Of a stretch of 64,000 nucleotides of DNA, positions 26,539 through 35,699 are shown one piece after another. Below the pieces are notes generated by a model that was given only the letters and a program-made list of their open reading frames with translations, made no database searches and had not been told where the DNA came from. The stretch's first letter is position 1. The number at the start of each line of letters is the position of its first letter. Where the stretch lies: positions 1-64,000 of the forward strand of contig DATJCX010000069.1 of NCBI GenBank assembly GCA_035497735.1, read 5' to 3'. The DNA is from Brumimicrobium sp035497735. Lineage in GTDB: Bacteria > Bacteroidota > Bacteroidia > Flavobacteriales_D > Crocinitomicaceae. Both the position numbers and the translations under genes were made by a program.

Positions 26539-26633
26539 ATGGAATAAACTATCGCTTTTTGATTGTATTTAATTCTCAAAAACAATAGATAAAGAAACTT
26601 TCAGTTTATTCCTTTCCTCTTTCATCTAATTTG

Positions 26634-26641
26634 TATCTTTG
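26634..26641 (+). promoter_or_regulatory. -7 element (TATCTTTG) of the ctaA-thiL transcript
   Basis: An exact TAnnTTTGC, 22 bases upstream of the ATG at 26664. Confidence 0.6.
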
Positions 26642-26663
26642 CAATTGTAAATTATTTTGAAAA

Positions 26664-27728
26664 ATGGAAGAACTTCGTAAGAGAAAGGTAATTGCAGTTT
26701 GGCTATTGGTAGGTGTTTTTATGATTGTTATCCAAATTGCACTAGGAGGTTTAACACGTTTAACTGGTTCAGGGCTGTCTATGACAGAGTGGGAGCCACT
26801 TATGGGGTTTCTCCCGCCGTTAAATGACCAGGATTGGCAAAAAGCCTTCGAAGGTTACCAGCAGATTGCACAATATAAATACGTGAACAGTCACTTTACA
26901 CTTTCCGATTTTAAATTTATTTTCTTTTGGGAATGGTTTCATAGAAACTGGGCGCGCTTTATCGCTGTCGTATTCTTAGTACCATTTGTTTACTTTTTGA
27001 TAAAAAAATACTTTACAAAAGACATGATTATGCCAATGGCATTGTTATTCTTAATTGGAGGTTTACAAGGTTTTATCGGATGGTACATGGTGAAGAGTGG
27101 ACTGGATGAGTCTAGCTTATTCTATGTAAGTCATATTCGACTATCAGTGCACCTTGTTACAGCATTGGGACTATTGGCTTACACCCTATGGTTTGCCTTA
27201 AAACTACTTGTTCCAAAAGAAAAACTAATGCATCATGCGCCTACGCGTAATTACTTCTTGGTTTTAATTGCTGTCTTGACCTTGCAAATATTTTACGGAG
27301 CATTTATGGCTGGTTTACATGCCGCCAAAATCGCACCTTCATGGCCAAAGATGAATGGACATTGGTTTCCACCGAAATTAATGGAATACAGTTGGTTAAA
27401 CGATGCTATCGGCGTACAGTTTGTCCATAGAGGCTTGGCATATCTGCTTTATGTGATGGTTATCATTGGGTTTGTAAAAGCATGGAAAGTGGCCAAAGAG
27501 AATCAATGCTCCATTCTTAAAAAAGCGAGTGTTTGGTCATTAATACTGATTAATTTACAAGTGCTTTTAGGAATATTCACTTTGTTGGCAGTACCTTACA
27601 TCGTAAAAGATAAGTTTGGACTGTTTGAGACATTGGCACAATTTCATCAGATAGGCGCAATGTTTTTATTGATAGCATTGATGGTTGTCGTGTTTATGCT
27701 AAGAGGAAATCTTAAAGAAAGTAAGTAA
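26664..27728 (+). CDS. ctaA: Heme A synthase (COX15/CtaA family)
   Basis: 354 aa with eight hydrophobic segments. The start VFMIVIQIALGGLTRLTGSG and the His-bearing helices (WEWFHRNWAR, SHIRLSVHLV, QFVHRGLAY, QFHQIGAMF) match the COX15-type enzyme that oxidises heme O to heme A for aa3-type oxidases. The glutamate in EWxHR is kept. This implies an aa3 terminal oxidase elsewhere, in addition to the cbb3 enzyme in this window, which uses heme B and needs no heme A. thiL follows after 27 bases. Confidence 0.92.
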   Translation: MEELRKRKVIAVWLLVGVFMIVIQIALGGLTRLTGSGLSMTEWEPLMGFLPPLNDQDWQKAFEGYQQIAQYKYVNSHFTLSDFKFIFFWEWFHRNWARFIAVVFLVPFVYFLIKKYFTKDMIMPMALLFLIGGLQGFIGWYMVKSGLDESSLFYVSHIRLSVHLVTALGLLAYTLWFALKLLVPKEKLMHHAPTRNYFLVLIAVLTLQIFYGAFMAGLHAAKIAPSWPKMNGHWFPPKLMEYSWLNDAIGVQFVHRGLAYLLYVMVIIGFVKAWKVAKENQCSILKKASVWSLILINLQVLLGIFTLLAVPYIVKDKFGLFETLAQFHQIGAMFLLIALMVVVFMLRGNLKESK

Positions 27729-27755
27729 TATATTCACCAAAATACCTATAACAAA

Positions 27756-28799
27756 ATGAGCGAAGAAAAAAGAACGGAATTAGAAACCTTAGGAGAGTTT
27801 GGATTAATTAACGAATTAACCAAGGATTTTAAGAATGTAAGGCCATCTACTTTGTATGGAGTTGGTGATGATGCAGCAGTGATTGAAAAGGATGCTGATA
27901 ATGTGATGTTGGTTTCTACTGATATGTTATTAGAAGGGATTCATTTCAATTTGATGTACACGCCACTTTTGCATTTGGGTTACAAGGCAGTTGTGGTGAA
28001 CTTATCCGACATCTATGCAATGAATGGTATCGCTGAGCAAATCACAGTGAGTATTGCCGTTTCAAATCGCTTTCCTAAGGAAGCGTTGGCTGAATTGTAT
28101 GCAGGAATCCAAAAAGCTTGTGATTTTTATGAAGTTGACTTAGTTGGTGGTGATACCACTTCTTCTTTATCTGGATTGATGATATCGATTACTGCAATTG
28201 GTACAGCAAAGAAAGAAGATGTTGTTTATAGAAATGGCGCAAAAGAAAACGAATTAATTGTTGTTACTGGAGATTTGGGTGGTGCATATATGGGATTACA
28301 AATTTTGGAGAGAGAGAAATCTGTTTTCACTGCGAATCCTGATATTCAACCAGACCTTGATGGGAACGACTATGTTCTGGAACGTCAATTAAAACCAGAA
28401 GCTAGAAAAGATATCGTTAATTTCTTAAAGGAATTAGATGTTAAGCCTACTTCAATGATTGATATTTCTGACGGACTAGCATCAGAATTATATCATTTAT
28501 GTACGCAATCCAAATTAGGTGCACATATATTTGATGAAAAATTGCCCATTGACCCAATGGTATCAAGTACTGCAATTGATTTTAATCTTTCTCCTTCAAC
28601 TGCCGCTTTAAACGGTGGGGAAGACTATGAATTGTTATTCTCAATCAAACAAGAGGATTACGATAAAATCAAAGGAAACCCTCATATGACTGTCATCGGT
28701 CACTTTACACAAAAAGATGGAGGACTTTACTTAGTAGATAGACAAGGCGGAGCGATTGAAATAAAAGCACAAGGGTGGAATCATTTTAAGAGTAAATAA
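27756..28799 (+). CDS. thiL: Thiamine-monophosphate kinase
   Basis: 347 aa. Motifs of the PurM/ThiL fold are intact: GVGDDAAVI near residue 36, VSTDMLLEGIHF, VNLSDIYAMNG, LVGGDTTSS, and the C-terminal IDISDGLASE and NGGEDYELLFSI. It phosphorylates thiamine monophosphate to the active cofactor TPP. No other thiamine genes and no TPP riboswitch are seen nearby. It is cotranscribed with ctaA. Confidence 0.95.
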   Translation: MSEEKRTELETLGEFGLINELTKDFKNVRPSTLYGVGDDAAVIEKDADNVMLVSTDMLLEGIHFNLMYTPLLHLGYKAVVVNLSDIYAMNGIAEQITVSIAVSNRFPKEALAELYAGIQKACDFYEVDLVGGDTTSSLSGLMISITAIGTAKKEDVVYRNGAKENELIVVTGDLGGAYMGLQILEREKSVFTANPDIQPDLDGNDYVLERQLKPEARKDIVNFLKELDVKPTSMIDISDGLASELYHLCTQSKLGAHIFDEKLPIDPMVSSTAIDFNLSPSTAALNGGEDYELLFSIKQEDYDKIKGNPHMTVIGHFTQKDGGLYLVDRQGGAIEIKAQGWNHFKSK

Positions 28800-28872
28800 C
28801 AATCAAATGCTCATAACTTCTTCCGAATTTAGGAGGATAAAAGCAGAATTTTCTCGTACTTCGTAGAAAATA

Positions 28873-29865
28873 ATGACCATGATCAATGTAGGAGTTTTTT
28901 GCGGAGGGTACTCCTCTGAATATGATATTTCAGTAAAGAGTGCAAATGTCATCTTGGCAAATTTACCAAGAGAGAGGTACAATCCGTTTTTAGTATATGT
29001 TAAACCAGAAGGTTGGTTTGCTATTTATGAGGATGAAGAATATCAAGTATCTGAAATTGATTTTTCTTTTACATTGGGAAATGGGACACTTATAAAGATT
29101 GATTTAGCGCATATTTACATTCATGGACACCCTGGAGAAAACGGGAAACTTCAAGCTTACTTTGAAATGAAGAATATGCCTTTTGTTAATTCAAATGCGC
29201 TTTCTTCTCACTTATCTTTCGATAAATGGTTCTGTAACCAATTCTTAAGCGGTTTTGGCATCAATGTCAGCGAATCTGTCTTACTTCTTAAGGGAGACGC
29301 TTATGATGTTAAGGCAATAGGCGAACAGTTGGGTTATCCATTGTTTGTGAAACCATCAGACTCTGGTTCAAGTTACGGTATTTCCAAAGTTTACACAGTT
29401 GAAGATTTGCCAAAAGCGATAGAAGAAGCATTTGCAGAAGGGCAGACTGTTGTTTGTGAAGCATTCTTAAAAGGAACGGAAGTTACCTGTGGAGTGTATA
29501 GAAGCGAAGAAGGTGTACAAGCGTTACCGTGTATTGAAATTGTTCCAGAAACGGATTATTTTGATTACGAAGCAAAATATTTGGGTAAATCGCAAGAAAT
29601 TTGTCCTGCAAGAATTAGCGATGAGTTAACAAAAGAGGTGCAAGCGCTTACCGTTAAAGTTTATCAGTTACTTCAAATGCATTCGCTAGCTCGTGTTGAT
29701 TTTATGATAGTAAACGATGTTCCTTTTGTTATTGAAGTGAATAGTACGCCAGGCTTCTCTCCGGAATCATTGGTTCCTAAAATGCTAAAAGAAATCAAAA
29801 AGCCAATAGGAGAATTTTGGTCAGAGATTTATCAATATGAAACTAAAAACGTGGTATTCAAATAA
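28873..29865 (+). CDS. ddl: D-alanine-D-alanine ligase
   Basis: 330 aa. An ATP-grasp enzyme for peptidoglycan precursors: GGYSSEYDISVKSA at the N-terminus, YIHGHPGENGKLQ, the ATP loop KPSDSGSSYGISKV, ARVDFMIVNDVPFVIEVN and the end STPGFSPESLVPKML. A second ATG two codons in (28879) is equally possible as start. It lies 73 bp after thiL and ends in a strong terminator. Confidence 0.95.
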   Translation: MTMINVGVFCGGYSSEYDISVKSANVILANLPRERYNPFLVYVKPEGWFAIYEDEEYQVSEIDFSFTLGNGTLIKIDLAHIYIHGHPGENGKLQAYFEMKNMPFVNSNALSSHLSFDKWFCNQFLSGFGINVSESVLLLKGDAYDVKAIGEQLGYPLFVKPSDSGSSYGISKVYTVEDLPKAIEEAFAEGQTVVCEAFLKGTEVTCGVYRSEEGVQALPCIEIVPETDYFDYEAKYLGKSQEICPARISDELTKEVQALTVKVYQLLQMHSLARVDFMIVNDVPFVIEVNSTPGFSPESLVPKMLKEIKKPIGEFWSEIYQYETKNVVFK

Positions 29866-29888
29866 TATTGAAGCCACGAATAGATATA

Positions 29889-29922
29889 AAAAAAGCACGA
29901 TTTTTCGTGCTTTTCTTTTTTC
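29889..29922. terminator. Bidirectional terminator after ddl
   Basis: AAAAGCACGA pairs with TCGTGCTTTT around TTTT, followed by CTTTTTTC on plus and by TTTATA on minus. It serves ddl and possibly the convergent DUF59 gene. Confidence 0.88.
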
Positions 29923-29977
29923 TAGTATTTTGAACTATCAATTTTTAATATAAACTGATAAATTTTCTGAGTTACTG

Positions 29978-30289
29978 TTATAAGAAACCTAATTCTAATT
30001 TAGCTTCCTCGCTCATCATATTTTGATCCCATGGTGGTTCGAATACTACCTTTACCTCTGCTGTTTTAACACCCATTACCGTCATTACTGCTTCCTCAAT
30101 CTCCTTTGGCAACGATTCTGCTACCGGACAGTTAGGAGAAGTTAATGTCATATCAATGTTAACCGATTGGTCGTCATTAATGGTGATTTCATATATCAAA
30201 CCTAATTCATATACATCTACAGGGATTTCAGGGTCATACACTGTCTTTAAAGCGTCAACTATCGCGTCCTCTAATGCTTGGTTATTCAT
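29978..30289 (-). CDS. DUF59/MIP18 family SUF Fe-S assembly protein (SufT-like)
   Basis: 103 aa. The DUF59 fold is clear: VYDPEIPVDVYELGLIYEI, MTLTSPNCPVAESLP with the reactive Cys, and EPPWDQNMMSEEAKLELG, a C-terminus typical of the SUF-associated version. It assists maturation of Fe-S proteins in the cytoplasm. The gene is divergent from sufBCD with 371 bp between start codons, which fits a shared Fe-S assembly role under separate promoters. Confidence 0.9.
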   Translation of the reverse strand: MNNQALEDAIVDALKTVYDPEIPVDVYELGLIYEITINDDQSVNIDMTLTSPNCPVAESLPKEIEEAVMTVMGVKTAEVKVVFEPPWDQNMMSEEAKLELGFL

Positions 30290-30304
30290 CTCTTATTTTT
30301 ATTG

Positions 30305-30312
30305 CAAAGTTA
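30305..30312 (-). promoter_or_regulatory. -7 element (TAACTTTG) of the DUF59 gene
   Basis: An exact TAnnTTTGC, 15 bases upstream of the ATG at 30289. Confidence 0.6.
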
Positions 30313-30501
30313 TTATTAGTTTTTCAATTTTAGAAGAAATTGACCTTCTATTTTAGAATGATTAAAAATAAGCCTATTTTATTCATCTAGTGATTCAACA
30401 AAAGAGCGACTAATTTGTTTTATAAAGATAGAAATGATGAGGAAAAGAGAGTCGATTTGTCTCCCTTTTTTAGAACCGTTAAAAATAATTATTGTTTTTA
30501 G

Positions 30502-30532
30502 TTGTTCAGATACCATAAAATAGGTATTTTTG
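30502..30532 (+). promoter_or_regulatory. sufBCD promoter: TTG-N20-TATTTTTG
   Basis: A TTG (30502-30504) and an exact TATTTTTG (30525-30532) are 20 bases apart, the usual -33/-7 spacing in Bacteroidota. The transcript leader to the sufB ATG would be about 120 nt; I see no recognisable riboswitch in it. The rest of the 30313-30660 gap holds no supported gene. Confidence 0.65.
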
Positions 30533-30660
30533 CATTCAATACGTTATTTAGACCAGTTATAAATAGAGTGCTTTATTTGAAGAATTACGTAGCTTCTGGC
30601 ATAAAACAAGCTTCTATATATGGTTTAATAGTTTTTATTTTAAATTTTAAATTTAGTAAA

Positions 30661-32109
30661 ATGAGTTCTTATACAGAGGAGGAATTAGCGAAGGATCTTG
30701 AGGGTCAAGAGTATAAATATGGATTCGTATCTGATTTTCAATCGGAAACTATTCCAAAAGGCTTGAACGAAGATGTAGTTCGCCAGATTTCTGCAATGAA
30801 GGGAGAGCCAGAATGGATGACTGAAATTCGTTTAAAGGCTTTTCGAAATTGGCAAACTATGGTGGAGCCGGAATGGGCGCACTTAACATATAAAAAACCG
30901 GATTTTCAAGCTATTTCATATTATTCTGCACCAAAGCAGACTAAAAAGTATGAAAGCTGGGATGATGTTGATCCAGAAATGAAAGAAACCATGAGAAAAT
31001 TGGGGATTTCAATGGAGGAACAAAAGCGTTTGACTGGTACTGCAGTTGACTTCGTTGTCGATTCAGTTTCAGTAGCTACATCTTTTAAAGATAAGTTATT
31101 AGAATTGGGAATTATTTTCTGTCCTATTTCTGAAGCAATTCGTGATTATCCTGAATTGGTTAAGAAATACATCGGCACAGTTGTTCCAGCAACGGATAAC
31201 TTCTATGCAGCTTTAAATAGTGCGGTATTTACAGATGGTTCTTTCTGTTACATTCCAAAAGGCGTACGTTGTCCAATGGAGTTGTCAACTTACTTTAGAA
31301 TTAACGAAGGTGGAACAGGTCAGTTTGAAAGAACATTGGTGATTGCAGACGAAGGTTCGTATGTTTCTTACCTAGAAGGTTGTACAGCACCACAAAGAGA
31401 TGAGAATCAATTGCACGCAGCAGTTGTAGAATTAATCGCTTTGGATGATGCAGAGATTAAATATTCAACAGTTCAAAATTGGTATCCAGGAAACAAAGAA
31501 GGAGTAGGAGGAGTATTCAACTTCGTTACTAAGCGTGGGCTTTGTGAGAAAGGAGCTAAGATTTCTTGGACGCAGGTTGAAACAGGTTCGGCAATTACTT
31601 GGAAATATCCTTCTTGTATTCTTAAAGGAGACAATTCAATTGGTGAATTCTATTCAGTTGCAGTAACGAATGGTTACCAACAAGCTGACACGGGTACAAA
31701 AATGATTCACCTCGGTAAAAACACGAGAAGTACCATTATAGCAAAAGGAATTTCTGCAGGTAACTCTCAAAACTGTTACAGAGGTTTAGTTCAAATTAAT
31801 GACAGAGCTGAAAATGCGAGAAATCGTACGGAGTGTGACTCATTATTGTTATCAAGTACTTCTGGAGCGCATACCTTCCCATATATTGAATGTAAAAACA
31901 AATCAGCTCATATCGAGCATGAGGCAACTACTTCAAAAATTAGTGAAGAGCAAATGTTTTATGTTAAGCAACGTGGATTAGATGACGAGAAAGCAATTAG
32001 TTTAATTGTGAATGGTTACGCCAAAGAAGTGTTAAACAGAATGCCGATGGAGTTTGCTGTGGAAGCACAAAAATTACTTGAAATTTCATTAGAGAATTCA
32101 GTAGGATAA
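30661..32109 (+). CDS. sufB: Fe-S cluster scaffold SufB
   Basis: 482 aa from the ATG at 30661 (MSSYTEEELAKDLEG). The frame is open 53 codons further up, but that stretch lies over the promoter and is low-complexity. SufB hallmarks: FVTKRGLCEKGAKISWTQVE, SCILKGDN and the conserved SQNCYRGLVQI Cys region, with the beta-helix core and a C-terminal SKISEEQMFYVKQRGLD. It is the scaffold on which Fe-S clusters are built with SufC and SufD in the cytoplasm. The order sufB-sufC-sufD is intact; no sufS or sufE follows. Confidence 0.97.
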   Translation: MSSYTEEELAKDLEGQEYKYGFVSDFQSETIPKGLNEDVVRQISAMKGEPEWMTEIRLKAFRNWQTMVEPEWAHLTYKKPDFQAISYYSAPKQTKKYESWDDVDPEMKETMRKLGISMEEQKRLTGTAVDFVVDSVSVATSFKDKLLELGIIFCPISEAIRDYPELVKKYIGTVVPATDNFYAALNSAVFTDGSFCYIPKGVRCPMELSTYFRINEGGTGQFERTLVIADEGSYVSYLEGCTAPQRDENQLHAAVVELIALDDAEIKYSTVQNWYPGNKEGVGGVFNFVTKRGLCEKGAKISWTQVETGSAITWKYPSCILKGDNSIGEFYSVAVTNGYQQADTGTKMIHLGKNTRSTIIAKGISAGNSQNCYRGLVQINDRAENARNRTECDSLLLSSTSGAHTFPYIECKNKSAHIEHEATTSKISEEQMFYVKQRGLDDEKAISLIVNGYAKEVLNRMPMEFAVEAQKLLEISLENSVG

Positions 32110-32150
32110 GAAAGGAAATAAAATTAATAGACAAAATAAAATTCAATAAT

Positions 32151-32906
32151 ATGTTAACGATAAAAAATCTTCACGCTTCAATTGAAGAAGATGGAACAGA
32201 AATATTAAAAGGCTTAGACCTAGTAGTGAAAGCAGGAGAAGTTCATGCGATTATGGGACCTAACGGTGCTGGTAAATCGACTTTAGCATCTGTTTTAGCT
32301 GGAAAAGACGGGTATGAAGTTACAGAAGGTGAGGTTGACTTTGACGGAGTTAACTTATTAGAACTAGAGGTAGATGAAAGAGCAAAAGAAGGTTTATTCT
32401 TAGCTTTCCAATACCCGGTTGAAATCCCTGGAGTTTCAAACATCAACTTTTTACGTTCGGCATTAGGAGAAATCCATGAATACCAAAAGAAAGACAATTT
32501 ATCAGCCAAAGAATTCTTAGCGAAAGTTAGAGAAGCTTCTAAGTTAGTTGAATTGGATAATAAGTTGGCTAGTCGTGCTGTAAACGTTGGATTTTCAGGA
32601 GGTGAAAAGAAAAGAAATGAGATTTTCCAAATGGCAATGTTGGAGCCTAAATTAGCGATTCTTGACGAAACGGATTCAGGACTTGACATTGATGCATTGA
32701 GAGTAGTTTCAGATGGAGTAAACAAGTTGCGTTCAGAAAACAATGCGATTATTGTGATTACGCACTACCAACGTTTACTAGAATATATCCAACCGGACTT
32801 TGTTCACGTTTTGTCTGATGGAAAAATCGTTAAAACGGGATCGAAGGAATTAGCATTAGAGCTAGAAGAGAAAGGATACGATTGGATTAATGAAGAAATA
32901 GCCTAA
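32151..32906 (+). CDS. sufC: Fe-S assembly ATPase SufC
   Basis: 251 aa. The ABC ATPase motifs are Walker A GPNGAGKST, signature FSGGEKKRNEI, and Walker B LAILDETDSGLDIDAL with the SufC-typical 'ETDSGLD' and ITHYQRLL H-loop. It powers conformational change of the SufB-SufD pair. It starts 41 bases after sufB and stops 5 bases before sufD. Confidence 0.97.
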   Translation: MLTIKNLHASIEEDGTEILKGLDLVVKAGEVHAIMGPNGAGKSTLASVLAGKDGYEVTEGEVDFDGVNLLELEVDERAKEGLFLAFQYPVEIPGVSNINFLRSALGEIHEYQKKDNLSAKEFLAKVREASKLVELDNKLASRAVNVGFSGGEKKRNEIFQMAMLEPKLAILDETDSGLDIDALRVVSDGVNKLRSENNAIIVITHYQRLLEYIQPDFVHVLSDGKIVKTGSKELALELEEKGYDWINEEIA

Positions 32907-32911
32907 TAAAT

Positions 32912-34168
32912 ATGGAAGTAGTTATAGAAAATAAAGTGCTAGAATTTGTTGCTGATTTTGCTAAACCTACTATGGTTTCAGCTGTTCGTCAACAATCTTT
33001 AGATGCTTTAAATGGGATGGATTTTCCGACCACTCGCGTGGAGGAATGGAAGTACACGCGTGTTGCAAAATATACAAAGAAAAAATACAAGCAAGTTCAG
33101 GTAACTGCAAATGTTGATGCTTATAAGATAGCAGAATTAGAAGCGCATCAATTAGTATTCGTTAACGGATATTATGATGAGAAAGCTTCAGTGATTTTAC
33201 CTGATGATGCTGTTACAATTAAAAATATTGATGAATTAGACGAGGCTTTTTATACTGATTTGCTTGATGACACAGAAGAAAATGTGTTTTCTCTTATCAA
33301 TAAAGCTTATTATTCAGGAGGTTCTTTTGTTCACATCGAAAAGAATCAAAAAGCAAAATATCCAATTCACATTATTCACTTATTAGAAGGAGAAGGTGTG
33401 ATTGCTATGCCACGTCATTTCGTGCATGCTGAAAGCGGTTCTAAAGCTGAAGTTATTGTAAGTTTTAACTCTAACAATTCTGAGAACAGCTTCTCAAATC
33501 CAGTTTTTGAAGGATTGGTAGAAGAGAATGCGAATCTTGTTATTTATAAGTTACAAACTGAGAAGAAGGATGTACTACATATCAGTAGAGAATTATTCTT
33601 CCAAGAAAAGTCAAGTAATTTTAAAATTGATACCGTTACAATTGGTGGATTATTAACAAGAAATCAATTGGATATTCTGGTAGAAGGAGAAAACTGCTAT
33701 ACAGAGTTAAACGGTTCTTATTTAGGAGTAGATAAACAACATGTTGATAACCATACCTTCGTTGATCAAATGTATTCTCACTGTGTAACTAATGAGTTGT
33801 ACAAGGGAGTGATGGATGATAACTCAGTGGGTGTATTCAACGGAATGATTTTAGTTCGTCCCGGTATTAAGAAAATTGAAGCTTACCAATCGAATAAAAA
33901 CGTTTTATTATCAGATAAAGCAGATGTGTTTTCTAAACCAGAACTAGAGATCTACTCTGATGACGTACGTTGTTCTCACGGTTCAACTATCGGTGCATTG
34001 GATGAAGAAGCTTTATTCTACCTTCAAGCAAGAGGAATATCTAAGAAGAGTGCAGAGCACTTGTTGATCGCTGCTTTTATTGGAGATGTGTTAGACAAAA
34101 TCCAAAATGAGGCTGTAAGAAAAAGAGTGGATCATATTTTCTTTGTAGAAAATGGCTGGGAATTTTAA
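32912..34168 (+). CDS. sufD: Fe-S assembly protein SufD
   Basis: 418 aa. N-terminal TRVEEWKYTRVAKY is the SufD 'EEW+YT' signature. The beta-helix core ends in DVRCSHGSTIGALDEEALFYLQARGI, with the conserved CSHG cysteine-histidine that pairs with SufB at the cluster-binding interface. It is the third gene of the operon; superoxide dismutase follows 87 bp on with its own promoter. Confidence 0.96.
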   Translation: MEVVIENKVLEFVADFAKPTMVSAVRQQSLDALNGMDFPTTRVEEWKYTRVAKYTKKKYKQVQVTANVDAYKIAELEAHQLVFVNGYYDEKASVILPDDAVTIKNIDELDEAFYTDLLDDTEENVFSLINKAYYSGGSFVHIEKNQKAKYPIHIIHLLEGEGVIAMPRHFVHAESGSKAEVIVSFNSNNSENSFSNPVFEGLVEENANLVIYKLQTEKKDVLHISRELFFQEKSSNFKIDTVTIGGLLTRNQLDILVEGENCYTELNGSYLGVDKQHVDNHTFVDQMYSHCVTNELYKGVMDDNSVGVFNGMILVRPGIKKIEAYQSNKNVLLSDKADVFSKPELEIYSDDVRCSHGSTIGALDEEALFYLQARGISKKSAEHLLIAAFIGDVLDKIQNEAVRKRVDHIFFVENGWEF

Positions 34169-34177
34169 GGAAATTTT

Positions 34178-34208
34178 TGACTATAAATTAGTTAGATGAC
34201 TATAAATT
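34178..34208 (+). repeat. Two direct repeats TGACTATAAATT, 19-bp period, upstream of the dismutase -7 element
   Basis: Copies start at 34178 and 34197. They cover the region where the -33 element should be, and 19 bp is about two helical turns, so a dimeric regulator could bind both on one face. Confidence 0.55.
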
Positions 34209-34211
34209 TCT

Positions 34212-34219
34212 TATATTTG
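34212..34219 (+). promoter_or_regulatory. -7 element (TATATTTG) of the superoxide dismutase gene
   Basis: An exact TAnnTTTG, 36 bases upstream of the ATG. No TTTG is seen at -33; the direct repeats occupy that site. Confidence 0.6.
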
Positions 34220-34255
34220 AGAGTACAGAATATTAACTATAAAAAATAAAATATC

Positions 34256-34852
34256 ATGGCATTTGAATTACCAAAATTACCGTATGCGTACGACGCTTTA
34301 GAACCACATATTGATGCAAGAACTATGGAAATCCACCATACGAAGCACCACCAAGGTTATACAAATAACTTAAACAATGCAATTGCAGGAACAGATTTAG
34401 AAGGAAAATCAATCGAAGAAATTCTTGTTGCAGGAAAAGATAAACCAGCTGTTAGAAATAACGGAGGAGGTTTTTTTAACCACAATTTATTCTGGACTGT
34501 AATGACACCTAATGGTGGTGGAGAGCCTACAGGAGCAATTAAGGACGCAATCACTGCAGACTTTGGTTCTTTTGAAGCTTTCAAAGATGCATTCTCTAAA
34601 GCAGCTGCAACACAGTTTGGTTCAGGATGGGCTTGGCTAGTAGTTAAAGATGGTAAATTAGAAGTTTGTGGTACACCAAATCAAGATAACCCTATTATAG
34701 TAGGTAACTGTGGTACGGCTATCTTAGGTATTGATGTATGGGAACATGCTTACTACTTAAACTACCAAAACAGAAGACCAGATTATATTAATGCATTCTT
34801 TAATGTAATTAACTGGGATGAAGTAAACAGAAGATACGCAGAAGCAAAGTAA
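34256..34852 (+). CDS. sodA: Fe/Mn superoxide dismutase
   Basis: 198 aa. All four metal ligands are present: His27 (MEIHHTKHH), His76 (GGFFNHNLFW), Asp160 and His164 (GIDVWEHAYYLNY). No signal peptide, so it is cytoplasmic. It converts superoxide to peroxide and oxygen. Residues such as GGGEPTGAI and the Gln/Gly positions near NCGTA do not let me choose Fe or Mn with certainty; the symbol is provisional. The position right after sufBCD suits protection of Fe-S clusters. Confidence 0.95.
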   Translation: MAFELPKLPYAYDALEPHIDARTMEIHHTKHHQGYTNNLNNAIAGTDLEGKSIEEILVAGKDKPAVRNNGGGFFNHNLFWTVMTPNGGGEPTGAIKDAITADFGSFEAFKDAFSKAAATQFGSGWAWLVVKDGKLEVCGTPNQDNPIIVGNCGTAILGIDVWEHAYYLNYQNRRPDYINAFFNVINWDEVNRRYAEAK

Positions 34853-34870
34853 TTAGCTTATTGAAAATAG

Positions 34871-34905
34871 AAAAGGCTATCCATTGGATAGCCTTTCTTT
34901 TGTGT
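34871..34905. terminator. Bidirectional terminator between sod and marC
   Basis: AAAGGCTATCC pairs perfectly with GGATAGCCTTT around ATT, followed by CTTTTG on plus and by TCTATTTTC on minus, between convergent genes. Confidence 0.9.
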
Positions 34906-34918
34906 ATCTATTTGTATT

Positions 34919-35524
34919 TTATATTCTATCGAATAATAAAGCAATGTTCGATGTGAACAGTTTCACTGCGATTGCTAATAAGATAATTCCGAAAACTTTC
35001 TTTAAAATTCCAATTCCACCTGGTCCAAGTAGTCTCTCGATTTTACGTGTTAATCGCAATACAGTATAAACAAGGATCATGTTGATGAAAATTGCAATTA
35101 TAACATTTATCATCTCGTATTCAGCACGAATCGCAACAAGCGTAGTCATTGTACCAGCACCCGCGATGATTGGGAAAGCCAAAGGAACAACACCAGAACT
35201 TTTACCGTTGTCCTCTCCTGAATCTTTAAATAGTTGAATACCTAAAATCATTTCTGCTGCCATTACAAATAGAATGATAGAACCTGCAACAGCGAATGAT
35301 TGAAGATTTACTCCGAATAGGAATAAAATACTCTCCCCTGTAATAAGGAAGGCTAACATGATAAATAAAGAAACTAAGGTTACCTGTTTGGCGTGGATAT
35401 TACCTGAGGTTTCTTTAACCTTAATAATAATTGGAATGGAACCGATAATGTCAATAACGGCAAATAAAACCATTGTGGCATTGAAAACTTCAATAAAATC
35501 GAAAGCTGTGAAAAACTCTGTCAT
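34919..35524 (-). CDS. MarC family integral membrane protein
   Basis: 201 aa with six hydrophobic segments in the 3+3 arrangement of the MarC/UPF0056 family. VLFAVIDIIGSIPIIIKV near the start and PLAFPIIAGAGTMTTLVAI in the middle are the family signatures. Its transport function is unproven in any species. It has its own promoter element at 35563-35570. Confidence 0.88.
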   Translation of the reverse strand: MTEFFTAFDFIEVFNATMVLFAVIDIIGSIPIIIKVKETSGNIHAKQVTLVSLFIMLAFLITGESILFLFGVNLQSFAVAGSIILFVMAAEMILGIQLFKDSGEDNGKSSGVVPLAFPIIAGAGTMTTLVAIRAEYEMINVIIAIFINMILVYTVLRLTRKIERLLGPGGIGILKKVFGIILLAIAVKLFTSNIALLFDRI

Positions 35525-35562
35525 GATAGGATAAAAATTAGTCTTATACTTAAAAAAGTCTG

Positions 35563-35570
35563 CAAAGTTA
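35563..35570 (-). promoter_or_regulatory. -7 element (TAACTTTG) of the marC-like gene
   Basis: An exact TAnnTTTGC, 38 bases upstream of the ATG at 35524. Confidence 0.55.
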
Positions 35571-35699
35571 ATTCGTTATTAAGTATAAACCAGTTGTTTT
35601 TGAGTTTATTAACAAATAAGATCTTTCAAACACTAAAGTCGAAATTTCATTAAATGCAATATGCTGCCTGTATTGAGAGAAAGGACGAATTCTATATTG

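Noticed and set aside
27729..27755. TPP riboswitch ahead of thiL
   Set aside because: The gap is only 27 bases; no room and no thi-box.
30502..30660. 53-codon N-terminal extension of SufB
   Set aside because: The stretch covers the promoter, is low-complexity, and SufB homologues start near MSSYTEEE.
32243..32743. 166-codon open frame antisense to sufC
   Set aside because: A shadow of the highly conserved ATPase gene.
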